From positions 1 through 64,000 of the forward strand of contig JASHOQ010000074.1 of the NCBI GenBank assembly GCA_030041045.1: a stretch of 64,000 nt of DNA, read 5' to 3'. The notes beneath the pieces are model-generated. The model saw only the letters and a program-made list of their open reading frames with translations, made no database searches and was not told where the DNA came from. Positions 34,393 through 43,038 of this stretch are shown in pieces. Source of the DNA: Acidobacteriaceae bacterium. Lineage in GTDB: Bacteria; Acidobacteriota; Terriglobia; Terriglobales; Acidobacteriaceae. The position numbers and the translations under genes are program-made. Every line of letters begins with the position of its first letter. Position 1 is the stretch's first letter.

Positions 34393-35622
34393 TCACGCCC
34401 CATAACTCCGACCCTTCCAGCTTACGCGTTTCAGAATCCGGTGGTGAAACCAGCTGCGATAGAGCAGCCCCACAAACAGCGGCAGCCCCAGCGGCGAAAT
34501 CAGGCAATCCACAAAGGGAAAGTGCGACTTGGCCACGCGCATGTAGAAACGAATGAGCGTGCGCACCCACAGCAGAGCGAATAGCCAGCCCGCGCCCAGC
34601 CACTCAAGCGAGTGCGCCGCCAAGCGCGCGTTCCAAAGCTCAAAGGCGAGAATCGGTAGCCCAAACAGAAGCAGAAAATCGAGCGCGCGCCAGAAGGCCA
34701 GGGTGAGCGCATTGTTGAACAAGAGCGCCAGATTCTTCGTCCACCCCTCGATCAGAGCCGCAGTGGAACGGTACATGCGCGCGGAGACCGCGTCCTCCGC
34801 GTAGCGGAAGCGCAAACCCACGCGGCGCTTCTTGGCGATGAAGGCGAGCTCCACATCCTCAAGCACCTTGCCGGCCACGCTGGGATGCCCGCCCATGCGG
34901 CGATACGCTTCCCGCTCCACCAGCAGAAACTGCCCATTGGCCGCGGCGATGCGCTGCGCCGGGTCGGATACCTTGGCCGGCGGATAGGCAGCGGCGAGCT
35001 CGCTGAAGACCAGCGGCATGAGCGTGCGCTGCGCCAGCCCGCTCACCAGCTGCCGCGGCGAGTAGCTGAGCACGCCGGCCTTGTGCCGCTCGGCTTCATG
35101 CAGCGCGCGGCGCAGGTCGCCGGGCTCGTGCACCGTGTCGGCGTCGGTAAACAGCAGCCACCGGCCGCGCGCGCGCCGCGCCGCGGTCCACACCGCGTTG
35201 GCTTTGCCCGTCCAACCGGATTCGAGCTTGCCGGCCTCGAGCACGGTCACGCCCCTGAAGCTGCGCGCGATCTCGCCCGCTACCAATTTTGTCCGGTCGC
35301 GCGAGTGATCGTCCACGACCACCAATTCCCAATCTTTTTCGAGCTCGAAAATTTCTTCGGATTGGCTCACCAGCGACTGCAAACACGCGCCCAGGCAATC
35401 CTCTTCGTCGCGCGCGGGCACAATCACCGTGAGTTCGATGAGCGCTTCGGGCTCCGGCTGATCGAAGACCGTGCCCGGGACGTTGCTCGCGGCCCAGCTG
35501 CGCCAGTCAAGATTGCCCGCCGCGGCGCCCCTCTGCGCCGGCTCAGGACTCCCCGATGGCGCGTCGTCAGAGAGCCCGAGCACCGGCTTGAAGCCGCTAT
35601 CGCCTGCACTGTGCCTGCTCAT
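34393..35622 (-). CDS. Family 2 glycosyltransferase, membrane-bound
   Basis: 409 aa from the ATG at 35622; the frame is open far upstream but that part overlaps the divergent TlpA-like gene. GT-A motifs: LTVIVPARDEEDCLGACLQS, VVVDDHSRDRT, the metal-binding LFTDADT and VLEDVELAFIAKKRR. Three C-terminal hydrophobic segments (ALDFLLLFGLPILAFELW, WLGAGWLFALLWVRTL, LISPLGLPLFVGLLY) anchor it in the membrane. Similar architecture is seen in HpnB-type hopanoid-associated transferases, which is a possible but unproven identity. Only 48 bases separate its start from the divergent lipoprotein gene. Confidence 0.8.
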   Translation of the reverse strand: MSRHSAGDSGFKPVLGLSDDAPSGSPEPAQRGAAAGNLDWRSWAASNVPGTVFDQPEPEALIELTVIVPARDEEDCLGACLQSLVSQSEEIFELEKDWELVVVDDHSRDRTKLVAGEIARSFRGVTVLEAGKLESGWTGKANAVWTAARRARGRWLLFTDADTVHEPGDLRRALHEAERHKAGVLSYSPRQLVSGLAQRTLMPLVFSELAAAYPPAKVSDPAQRIAAANGQFLLVEREAYRRMGGHPSVAGKVLEDVELAFIAKKRRVGLRFRYAEDAVSARMYRSTAALIEGWTKNLALLFNNALTLAFWRALDFLLLFGLPILAFELWNARLAAHSLEWLGAGWLFALLWVRTLIRFYMRVAKSHFPFVDCLISPLGLPLFVGLLYRSWFHHRILKRVSWKGRSYGA

Positions 35623-35670
35623 CGCTCCGCACCGCTTCTCGTCGGCTCCCTCGCTCCGTATTATAAGGAT

Positions 35671-36162
35671 GTGCGCGCAATCCGGTTTCTTCTCCTGTTG
35701 CTTCTCGCGCCGCTTGCGCTCGTCTCCGCCTGCAATCGCGGCGTGCGACCCGCGCAGCTCGATATTCCCGCGCCCGACTTCACCGTTTCTGACGGCACAA
35801 CGTCGATCCATCTCGCCGGCTATCGCGGCCACGTAGTGCTGCTCAACTTCTGGGCCACCTGGTGCACGCCCTGCCTCATCGAGCTGCCTTCCCTGCTCCA
35901 GCTCCATCGCGACATGCCTAACCTGGTTATCCTCGCCGTCAGCATTGACGAGGACCCCGAAGCCTACAAGCGCTTCATCGCTGAACGGCACCTCGACCTG
36001 ATCACGGTGCGCGATCCCAGCCAATCCGCTCCCAAACTTTTCCACACCGACATGTGGCCGGAAACCTACCTCATCGACCGCAATGGCGTCATCCGCAGCA
36101 AATTCATCGGCGCGCAGGACTGGTCCAGCCCCGAGATCCGCACGCTGCTCAAGTCGCTCTAG
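35671..36162 (+). CDS. TlpA-like thioredoxin-family lipoprotein
   Basis: 163 aa from a GTG at 35671 behind TAAGGAT. The signal ends in a lipobox (LALVSAC), so the protein is a lipoprotein facing the periplasm. The thioredoxin fold shows VVLLNFWATWCTPCLIELPS with the redox CxxC (Cys-Thr-Pro-Cys), LVILAVSIDEDPEAYKRF and the cis-Pro region WPETYLIDRNGVI. It is a periplasmic thiol-disulfide reductase of the TlpA/ResA type, probably reducing cysteines in envelope proteins or cytochrome c. Confidence 0.9.
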   Translation: MRAIRFLLLLLLAPLALVSACNRGVRPAQLDIPAPDFTVSDGTTSIHLAGYRGHVVLLNFWATWCTPCLIELPSLLQLHRDMPNLVILAVSIDEDPEAYKRFIAERHLDLITVRDPSQSAPKLFHTDMWPETYLIDRNGVIRSKFIGAQDWSSPEIRTLLKSL

Positions 36163-36226
36163 CCGCGCGCCATGGTCTCTGTGGCCGCTGCGTGCCGCCA
36201 CGTGGGCAAGCTGCTATGCTTTCCCC

Positions 36227-36496
36227 ATGACTACGGTCGACGTTCTCTACCGCTACGCGCCCCCGCTCACGGATCAGGTGGCCCTGGCGCTGGCGCGCAC
36301 GCGCGACGTCTACGGCATTCGCGGGCTCTGGCTCGACCGCACGGCGCACACGCTGCGCGTCGAGTTCGACGCCACGCGCCTGAACTCGGCTACGGTCACC
36401 AGGCTCATCGCGCTCGCCGGCCTGCGCATCGCCGAGGAGCTTCCGCTCATTTCTCCGCCCGCGCCGCAGCCGGAACCCGCACCCGCGGCCTCCTGA
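36227..36496 (+). CDS. Small hypothetical protein
   Basis: 89 aa from ATG 36227 (TTVDVLYRYAPPLTDQVALA). The pattern of beta-alpha-beta (RGLWLDRTAHTLRVEFDATR, then ATVTRLIALAGL) resembles a small ferredoxin-like fold, such as in heavy-metal-associated domains, but without any Cys pair. It ends in a Pro/Ala-rich tail. Located 64 bases after the TlpA-like gene and possibly co-transcribed. No function can be given. Confidence 0.55.
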   Translation: MTTVDVLYRYAPPLTDQVALALARTRDVYGIRGLWLDRTAHTLRVEFDATRLNSATVTRLIALAGLRIAEELPLISPPAPQPEPAPAAS

Positions 36497-36565
36497 GCGC
36501 ATTGCGCCTGCCTTCGTTCCCTGTTAATCTGACAAAGGCTCGATCCGAGAGCCTGTCGCGCGTGT

Positions 36566-36642
36566 GCGCCCGTAGCTCAGCTGGATAGAGCGACTGACTA
36601 CGAATCAGTAGGTCGGGAGTTCGAATCTCTCCGGGCGCGCCA
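36566..36642 (+). tRNA. tRNA-Arg (anticodon ACG)
   Basis: Acceptor GCGCCCG pairs with CGGGCGC at the 3' end, discriminator G, CCA encoded. Anticodon stem ACTGA/TCAGT encloses CTACGAA, anticodon ACG. T arm GGGAGTTCGAATCTCTCC. Length 77 nt. Confidence 0.97.
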
Positions 36643-37039
36643 TAAACAAGTCGATTACGTAGAGCCGCATAGTGACGCTACCCTTCTTCTTCCGCAAAAC
36701 CTGACAATTTGCCCGTGTCCGACGATAGACAGTCGTCGCCGCTGTATGGGTTCTGGAACACGCCGCACGCGCATCGCTTCAGCGGCGATTCTCCCGCAAG
36801 ATTTTCTAGAGGCGTGGGGAAATTGTTCATCAAAGGTCCCGAGCGTATCGAACCGATCGCCTGGAACGTCCCGCTAGTTCTTCTGCCGAGCACCCCGCGC
36901 AATCGTAATAGCTCATCCGTAACATGATTACCAAGGGACGCATTCAAGACGAATGTGTGAGTGGCTGGGCTGAAAGTGAGATTGTTTCCACCACCAGGGG
37001 AACGCTACGGTGGATGCATAGAAGGCAGATAGAACCCAT

Positions 37040-37180
37040 ATGCATAACGGAATTGAAATGATCTTGTTCCTGTGCACCGTTTCCCCAGGCGTTCTTCTCT
37101 CTATTCGAACGAATACGGCCCGCCACAAGGCACGAGAATCTGAAAGGGCCTGGGAGATCGTGGCCAAGTTCATCGTCTGA
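37040..37180 (+). CDS. Possible small ORF, 46 aa
   Basis: ATG at 37040 starts GIEMILFLCTVSPGVLLSI after four residues, a hydrophobic stretch, followed by RTNTARHKARESERAWEIV, a basic amphipathic stretch. It would be a one-helix membrane protein with a charged tail. The ribosome binding site is weak; a terminator-like hairpin follows 55 bases later. It may equally be noise. Confidence 0.25.
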   Translation: MHNGIEMILFLCTVSPGVLLSIRTNTARHKARESERAWEIVAKFIV

Positions 37181-37235
37181 AGGTCGCAGCACTCATAGCG
37201 TAGTGCGCGCGATCCTTGCAGCGAACAGCAAAGGC

Positions 37236-37263
37236 GAGGCCGCCGAAGCCGTCGGGCGGCCTC
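37236..37263 (+). terminator. Terminator-like hairpin
   Basis: GAGGCCGCC (37236-37244) pairs with GGCGGCCTC (37255-37263) over a 10-base loop, followed by GTTTCC. Confidence 0.45.
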
Positions 37264-37602
37264 GTTTCCAAGAGCGATTATTGGTCGATCTAGTGTGAAA
37301 GCAGCCTACGCCTTCAAAGGCGCAGCGTCAATAGGCGCCGCTTGATAGCCGGACTCCGGCGATGGTGAGCGGTATCGCCGATCCCATCCAATCAGTACCG
37401 GAATTGCATGGATAGAGCGCTGCAGCGGGAGATGCTTCGCGCCTGCGGACAACCTTCGCCTCGCGCGGAAAGAGCGGGAGCGATCCGGTTGCAAGAACCA
37501 TGGATGGAGGGTTTTCTCCATCGAAAGGTTGTTGCACGCCCTGCCAACGGCCTGTCATGCTCCTTGGGATTCTGCTCCCCTGTCACTTTGAGTGAGGTCT
37601 CC

Positions 37603-38436
37603 ATGCGACGCACAACCATTCTGTTCTGTACCCTCCTGGCCATCACAGCGTCTCTCGCGGCGCAGGATAACTTCTTTTCGCGCTGGGAACAGCGCACATC
37701 CGCAACCCAGGCGAAACAGCCTGCGTGGCCGCCGCCGCTCATCACCGCCTACGTGGGTCTCATCCAGGTCGATCGCTCCGACTTTTACCGTCAAACCGCG
37801 TCCAATCTCACCCAGACCTGGAACATCGACGGCAGCAAGGGCCTCAACCTGATTCCCGTGGCCAACACCGAGGTCGACACCAACCTGCCGCCGTATTTCT
37901 TCCACAGCACGCCCAAGGTGCTCAACGGCGCCGGCGACATGTCGTTCCTCTTGAAATACCGCTTCCTCTCGGGCAACGCCCAGCACGGCAGCTACGTGGT
38001 GAGCGCCTCCCTCCTCGGCACCATTCCTACCGGCAGCTATAAGAACGGGAGCACCGACGCCGCGGTCGGCCCCACCGTCGGCGTGGGCAAGGGTGTCGGC
38101 TGGTTTGACGTGCAGAGCACCATCGGGGCATCGCTGCCCGTCGAAGACACAGCCAAGCTGGGACGGTCGATCGTCTGGAACACGGCTCTGCAGGCGCACG
38201 TGGCGAAATATTTCTGGCCGGAGGTCGAATTCAACTCCACCTTCTACAAAGGCGGCGCGAACGACGGCAAGAACATGGTTTTTGCCACGCCCGGCATGCT
38301 GTTCACGCATAAATTGAGACCCGATAACGAGCACAGCCGCCTGGCCATGTGCGCTGGAGCCGGCGAGCAGATTGCCACCAGCCAGTTTCACACTTACAAC
38401 CACGAAATTGCGGTGACGACGCGGTTCATCTTCTAG
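37603..38436 (+). CDS. Exported beta-barrel-like protein
   Basis: 277 aa from the ATG at 37603, chosen because it starts a signal peptide (TTILFCTLLAITASLAAQ); the longer frame begins in non-coding sequence. The mature part consists of alternating short strands and ends in HEIAVTTRFIF with terminal Phe, the outer-membrane barrel signature. GDMSFLLKYRFLSG and VSASLLGTIPTGSYKNG resemble transporter-like barrels of the phenol-degradation MetA type, but this is a weak similarity. It stands alone, ending convergent with a secreted protein gene across a hairpin at 38477. Confidence 0.6.
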   Translation: MRRTTILFCTLLAITASLAAQDNFFSRWEQRTSATQAKQPAWPPPLITAYVGLIQVDRSDFYRQTASNLTQTWNIDGSKGLNLIPVANTEVDTNLPPYFFHSTPKVLNGAGDMSFLLKYRFLSGNAQHGSYVVSASLLGTIPTGSYKNGSTDAAVGPTVGVGKGVGWFDVQSTIGASLPVEDTAKLGRSIVWNTALQAHVAKYFWPEVEFNSTFYKGGANDGKNMVFATPGMLFTHKLRPDNEHSRLAMCAGAGEQIATSQFHTYNHEIAVTTRFIF

Positions 38437-38476
38437 CCCGGCAACTCCCGCCCTGAACCCTCCCCGCCCCAGCCTT

Positions 38477-38520
38477 CCCGTCCGCCCGCCGCGCGAAGAC
38501 ACCGCGGTGGGCCGGACGGG
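38477..38520. terminator. Long hairpin between convergent genes
   Basis: CCCGTCCG-CCCGCCGCG (from 38477) pairs with CGCGGTGGG-CCGGACGGG (to 38520), with one bulge. It lies between the 38436 and 38662 stops; no T-run. Confidence 0.45.
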
Positions 38521-38661
38521 GTGGGGAAAGTAAGAGTGTCTCCTCAGGGGGGCAACCGCCCCGGGGCTCACCAGCGCAGCCGCGCAGCGCGTGCCTTTCG
38601 CTGAGGGTCGCGAGGCCATCCACGCGGGGGCGCGGCGAAGTCCTCCACGCCGTCGCTCGCT

Positions 38662-39195
38662 CTATCCGCCGCCCAGCTTGTAGGGGATGCCGAAGCGGCC
38701 GATCTGGATAATGCCTTTGTCCTGAGGCGGCCAGATGTGCAGGCTTTCGATGCGCGTGGAGCCGGCGATCCAGTTGGCGTCCGTAGTTCCCACCAGCGCC
38801 CCCGTGGCTGCGCGGTTGAAGTGCACGCTGAGCGAGTCGCCGGTCTGGGAGCGCGTCCAGCCAAAAACATACTGGCCCGGGTCGAGCTCGACCGCGCCCA
38901 CCCGCACCGGCGCCTGCACCAGCAGGTAGTGCGAGTATTTTCCGTCGGCCGAGTATCCGGCGGTGATGAGCACCACGCCGGCGATGCACCGTCCGTGCCC
39001 ATCCACAATCCCTGACGCCGTGCGCATTTCCGTCTCAATGTGCTCGTTGACCACGGGCGCGCGCGAGGGCAGCACGGCCGCGAGCTCGGCCGGCGTGGCC
39101 TGCCGCCACGCGGAAGCTTGCGCAGGGGCCGCGGGCGCGGCAAACAGCAGCGCGGCCGCGCAAAACGCCGCAAAGTTGTGCCCGGCCCGGCTCAT
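38662..39195 (-). CDS. Secreted hypothetical protein in a two-component operon
   Basis: 177 aa. Signal peptide AGHNFAAFCAAALLFAAPAA with processing near AQASA. The mature part contains IVDGHGRCIAGVVLITAGYS and VELDPGQYVFGWTRSQTGDS, probably a beta-sandwich; no family is recognised. The start overlaps the stop of the response regulator gene by 4 bases, so it is translated with the kinase and regulator and may be a sensor partner or target in the envelope. Confidence 0.65.
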   Translation of the reverse strand: MSRAGHNFAAFCAAALLFAAPAAPAQASAWRQATPAELAAVLPSRAPVVNEHIETEMRTASGIVDGHGRCIAGVVLITAGYSADGKYSHYLLVQAPVRVGAVELDPGQYVFGWTRSQTGDSLSVHFNRAATGALVGTTDANWIAGSTRIESLHIWPPQDKGIIQIGRFGIPYKLGGG

Positions 39196-39866
39196 GCCTT
39201 CGGCTTTCTCAGCGATTCCAACGGCACAATGCCGCGCTGGATGGCTGCGGTCGCTGCCTGCGTCCGGTCGGTCACGCCCAGCTTGCCCAGCAGGCTGTTG
39301 ATGTGCGTCTTCACTGTGGCTTCGGAAACATTGAGCTCCGATGCAATTTCCTTGTTGCTTTTTCCCCGGACAATCTGTTCCAGCACGTCGAACTCGCGCG
39401 GCGTCAGCTCTTCGGCGCCCATGCGTTCCGCCAGCTTTTCCGCAATCGCCGCCGGGATATGCGACTTGCCTTCGTGCACGGTACGGATGGTCGAGATGAG
39501 ATCCTCGCTGGTCATGCCCTTGAGCAGATACGCCTTGGCGCCGGCCTTCAGGGCGCGGTAAATGTCCTCGTCGCCGTCGTAAGTGGTGAGCACAATGAAG
39601 CGCGCCTGCGGCGCCTCGTCGCGCACGCGATGGATCACGTCTACGCCGCTCATCCCCGGCAGGCGCAGGTCGATCAGGGTCACATCCGGATGCTGTTTGC
39701 GAAACTGCGTCACGGCCTCGATGCCGTCCGCGGCTTCGCCCACCACTTCCAGTCCCTCGACAACCTTGAGCAGCGCCACCAGTCCCTGGCGCACCACGTT
39801 GTGGTCTTCCACCACCAGCACCCGAATTGGAACCCGCATTGGGCCGCGAATTGGCTCTTTCGTCAC
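39192..39866 (-). CDS. NarL/FixJ-type response regulator
   Basis: 224 aa. Receiver domain IRVLVVEDHNVVRQGLVALL with acidic pocket, phosphorylated Asp in VTLIDLRLPGMSG and the conserved Lys in AKAYLLKGM. The C-terminal LuxR helix-turn-helix reads LTPREFDVLEQIVRGKSNKE, IASELNVSEATVKTHINSLL. Its start overlaps the end of the sensor kinase gene by 4 bases, which marks it as the cognate partner. Target genes are unknown; the coupled secreted protein gene and the outer-membrane protein gene nearby are candidates. Confidence 0.93.
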   Translation of the reverse strand: MTKEPIRGPMRVPIRVLVVEDHNVVRQGLVALLKVVEGLEVVGEAADGIEAVTQFRKQHPDVTLIDLRLPGMSGVDVIHRVRDEAPQARFIVLTTYDGDEDIYRALKAGAKAYLLKGMTSEDLISTIRTVHEGKSHIPAAIAEKLAERMGAEELTPREFDVLEQIVRGKSNKEIASELNVSEATVKTHINSLLGKLGVTDRTQAATAAIQRGIVPLESLRKPKA

Positions 39867-42800
39867 AGTGCATCTCCCCCACGATTCTTGGGCCCTGAAT
39901 CCCGTTCTTGATCTTTCGGCCCGCGATCTTTCCGGGCTTCCGGCACCGGCGCGCGCAAGCGCACGCCGGTTCCTTCACCCGGCTTGCTCTCCACTTCCAG
40001 CGTTCCGCCAATGGCTGCGGCGCGCTCGCGCATCCCCGTCATGCCGAAGTGCCCCTCCTGCGGCTCATGCTCCGCCGCGCCCCCGCGGCCATTGTCGCGC
40101 ACTTCCAGCACCACCGTCTCCGGCCCGTATTCCAGCTGTACGCGCAGCTCGCTTGCCGCCGCGTGTCTTTTTACATTATGGATCGCCTCCTGGGCAACGC
40201 GCAGCAATTCGCGCTCAGTCTCGGCAGGCAGCGCGCGAAACACCCCGTAGACGCTGAACCGCGACACCAGCCCGCCGCCCGCGGCCGCATCGGCCATTTG
40301 CCGCAGCTTCACCGGCAGCGTGGCCTCGCCCGCGTCCTGCGTGCGCAGCGCCCAGATCGACTGCCGCGCGTCGGCCAGCCCTTCGCGCACGTAGGCGCGC
40401 GTCTGGTCCAGTTGCCCGGCCGCCTGGTCGAGTTTATTCCGCCGCAGCAGCTCCGCCAGCACCTCCAACTGGAGAGAGATGCCGACATACCCCTGCGCCA
40501 GCGTGTCATGAATCTCGCGCGCGATGCGGCTGCGCTCACCCAGCACCGCGCGAAATTCCCGCTCGGCCCGGTGCAGCCGCAGGCGCAGAAGAAGAATCAC
40601 CCCGCCGATGGCCGCCGCCAGAAGGGCCAGGTAAAACCAGAGGGTCTGGTAAAAATGTGGCTCGAGCTGAAACGAGAGTGATGCACCGGCGGTGTTCCAC
40701 ACCCCGTCGTTGTTGGCCGCCTGCACCCGGAAGGTGTAGTTGCCCGGCGGAATGTTGGTGTAATACGCCGCTCGCCGCGCGCCGGCTTCGGTCCACGCGC
40801 GATCGAAGCCTTCGAGCATATACCGGTAGCGCACTTTGAGCGGGGCCACAAAACTCAATCCCGCGTAATCGAATTCAAAATGCACCTTCCCCGCCGGAAT
40901 GCGCACCGGATCGCGCCGCTCCGCTCCGTTTGTGGAGGCGCCGTGCGGCCGCGCCTGGTCGTCCACGGCAAAGCGCTCAAGCTCGACTGGAGCGGGAACC
41001 GTATTCACGGGAAAATGCGCCGGATCCGCTTCCACCAGCCCCTTGGGCGTGGCAAACCACAGCAACCCATCGTGCGAGCGCCACGCGGAGGGGTGGCTGT
41101 TGGCCGCGGTTTCGCGGCTGCGCAGGCCGTCGGCCGGGCCGAAGGCAAGCCAGTTCGAGCAGCCTGCTGCGCCGGCCTCTGCATTCCAGTCGCAGCGTGC
41201 GATTCCATTCGCCGTGGCGAACCATAAATGCCCGCGCCCGTCATCGAGTATGGCGCGCACCGTCGCTTCATGGAGCGGTCCATTCCCGGCCGCAGGACTG
41301 AAGCGTGCGCCATCCCACACGTCCAATCCATGGTCCTCGGTCCCGATGAGAAGCAGGCCGTTCTCGCGCAAGAGTGCGGTGACCACGTCGCTTGATAGGC
41401 CGTCCTCTGTGGTGAAGTTTGTCACCGTTTTGCCGTGCAACCGCGAGAGCCCGGCCAGCGTCGCCACCCACAGGTCGCCGTTGGCATCGTGCGCCATGGC
41501 GCCCACCAGGTCGCTGCCCAGCCCGTTCGCATGCGTGAAAGTTTCCATGTGCACGGGGCTCTCCACGCTGGCGGCGTTCGTCCAGTGGACAAGGCCGCGC
41601 CGGGTGCCGATCCACAGCGAACCATCCGCATCGGCCAAAAGCGAGCGGATAAAATCGTCGGGCAGGCCGTCGGCCGAAGTGAAAGTTTCCACCATGCCCT
41701 CGCGCACGCGGTTCAGGCCGTCCGGCGTGCCCACCCACAGGTCGCCGTTGGGCGCCGCGGCCAGCGACAGGATCACATTGCTGGCCAGACCGTCGTTCAC
41801 GCGCAGGGTCTTCAACGCGCGTGTGTCGCCACTTCCGCTCAGCGCATTTAATCCCCCGCCATCGGTTCCCATCCAGAGCGTGCCGTCGTGGTCTTCCACC
41901 ACCGCCGTGGTCGCATCGCTCGAGAGCCCTGCGCGCATGTCCACGGTGCGGAAGCGCTGGTCGCGCAGGATATTCAGCCCATCCGTCTCCGTGCCCACCC
42001 ACACATCGCCTTCGCGGTCCTCCATGAGCGCCAGCACTGAGGCCGCGGCGAGCGGATCGTAGGCGGGCAGCACTTCAAGCCGGCCCGCACCCACGCGCGC
42101 CAGGCCAGCGTTGGTGCCGATCCAAAGCCCGCCCTCACGGTCGGCCATAAGCGCCTGGATGCGGTTGCCGGGCAGTTCCCTGCTTACGCTCAGCGTCACC
42201 TCTTTGCCCCACTGCATCAGCGTGACCGTGCTCGCCGTCGCCTGCGCCTGGCTGCCGTCGACCATTTGCGCCGTGAAGAGCGGATTCCCTTCGGGTAACG
42301 GCGATTCCAGCTTGTCGCTCTGGACCGGAGTTACATGGCCACCCTCAATGCCGGCCTCTCCACTCTCGGTCGTCACAAGAAGATTTCCCCGCTTATCCAC
42401 GCTCAGCGAAAGAATCGTATTCCCCGGCAACCCGTCGCGCGTAGTGAACGTCGTGACAGTTCCTTCGTTCCAGCGCGCCAGCCCCTCGCTGGTGCCGATC
42501 CATAGCGATCCATCCGCCGTGGCCAGCAGGCAGCGGACATCGTTGCCGGGAAGCGCCGGGCCCGGTTGCGCGGGATTGGCCGTCTTGTCGAAAACGGTGA
42601 AGGCAATGCCGTCAAACCGCGCCAGGCCAGCCTCCGTGCCCAGCCACACAAAGCCGTCGCGCGTCTGTGCCAGGGCCTGGACGGTGTTCTGCGGCAGCCC
42701 GCTTTCCATGGACCACGCCTGCCGTCCGTACCCCGCCAGAGATGTCTCGGGCTCGAGCGCCGCAGAGAAACCCGCGCCGGCGGCGAGCGCCGCAACCGCC

Positions 42801-42931
42801 ATTGCGAGCGGGATAATTTCGCTTGAGAACGGCCGGCGCAAATATGGCCTGCGCAAGAAGGTCCGCCAGAATGGAATTCGGGGCACGTTTCCACGATACC
42901 GCGTCCGTTCGGGCCCGAGGTCGCCGACCAT
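39863..42931 (-). CDS. Propeller-type sensor histidine kinase
   Basis: 1022 aa from ATG 42931 (alternatives: GTG 42886, ATG 42802). A hydrophobic start is followed by many Reg_prop blades (GFVWLGTEAGLARFDG, GLWIGTNAGLARVG, GDLWVGTPDGLNRV) forming a two-component-regulator beta-propeller, then the Y_Y_Y domain (KVRYRYMLEGFDRAW, PPGNYTFRVQAANNDGVW), one transmembrane helix (LWFYLALLAAAIGGVILLLR), a HisKA_3 dimerisation helix (RIAREIHDTLAQGYVGISLQ) with the phospho-His, and a HATPase (VLEVRDNGRGG, GMTGMRERAAAIGG). It senses an extracytoplasmic signal and phosphorylates the adjacent regulator. The frame extends upstream to 43042, but that region is the tonB terminator. Confidence 0.9.
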   Translation of the reverse strand: MVGDLGPERTRYRGNVPRIPFWRTFLRRPYLRRPFSSEIIPLAMAVAALAAGAGFSAALEPETSLAGYGRQAWSMESGLPQNTVQALAQTRDGFVWLGTEAGLARFDGIAFTVFDKTANPAQPGPALPGNDVRCLLATADGSLWIGTSEGLARWNEGTVTTFTTRDGLPGNTILSLSVDKRGNLLVTTESGEAGIEGGHVTPVQSDKLESPLPEGNPLFTAQMVDGSQAQATASTVTLMQWGKEVTLSVSRELPGNRIQALMADREGGLWIGTNAGLARVGAGRLEVLPAYDPLAAASVLALMEDREGDVWVGTETDGLNILRDQRFRTVDMRAGLSSDATTAVVEDHDGTLWMGTDGGGLNALSGSGDTRALKTLRVNDGLASNVILSLAAAPNGDLWVGTPDGLNRVREGMVETFTSADGLPDDFIRSLLADADGSLWIGTRRGLVHWTNAASVESPVHMETFTHANGLGSDLVGAMAHDANGDLWVATLAGLSRLHGKTVTNFTTEDGLSSDVVTALLRENGLLLIGTEDHGLDVWDGARFSPAAGNGPLHEATVRAILDDGRGHLWFATANGIARCDWNAEAGAAGCSNWLAFGPADGLRSRETAANSHPSAWRSHDGLLWFATPKGLVEADPAHFPVNTVPAPVELERFAVDDQARPHGASTNGAERRDPVRIPAGKVHFEFDYAGLSFVAPLKVRYRYMLEGFDRAWTEAGARRAAYYTNIPPGNYTFRVQAANNDGVWNTAGASLSFQLEPHFYQTLWFYLALLAAAIGGVILLLRLRLHRAEREFRAVLGERSRIAREIHDTLAQGYVGISLQLEVLAELLRRNKLDQAAGQLDQTRAYVREGLADARQSIWALRTQDAGEATLPVKLRQMADAAAGGGLVSRFSVYGVFRALPAETERELLRVAQEAIHNVKRHAAASELRVQLEYGPETVVLEVRDNGRGGAAEHEPQEGHFGMTGMRERAAAIGGTLEVESKPGEGTGVRLRAPVPEARKDRGPKDQERDSGPKNRGGDAL

Positions 42932-42941
42932 GCGCCGGCGC

Positions 42942-42978
42942 GAAACAAAAGGGCGAAGCGCTCCAACGCTTCGCCCTT
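42942..42978 (-). terminator. Intrinsic terminator of tonB
   Basis: On the minus strand a 12-bp perfect stem (AAGGGCGAAGCG with CGCTTCGCCCTT, 42978-42949) with a 6-base loop is followed by TTTTGTTT. It lies just after the tonB stop and before the kinase start, so it separates the two genes. Confidence 0.85.
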
Positions 42979-43038
42979 CGCCGACTCGCAAACTCGCCAA
43001 CTCGCCAACGTGCGCGGAGCGCACGCTAACTTGCTGCT

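Larger units (their letters stand above)
36643..37602. other. Long gap after tRNA-Arg
   Basis: 960 bases with no convincing gene. It contains only a possible 46-codon frame at 37040-37180 and a hairpin at 37236-37263. Other short frames lack ribosome binding sites and coding character. No integrase or direct repeat of the tRNA end is seen. Confidence 0.6.
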
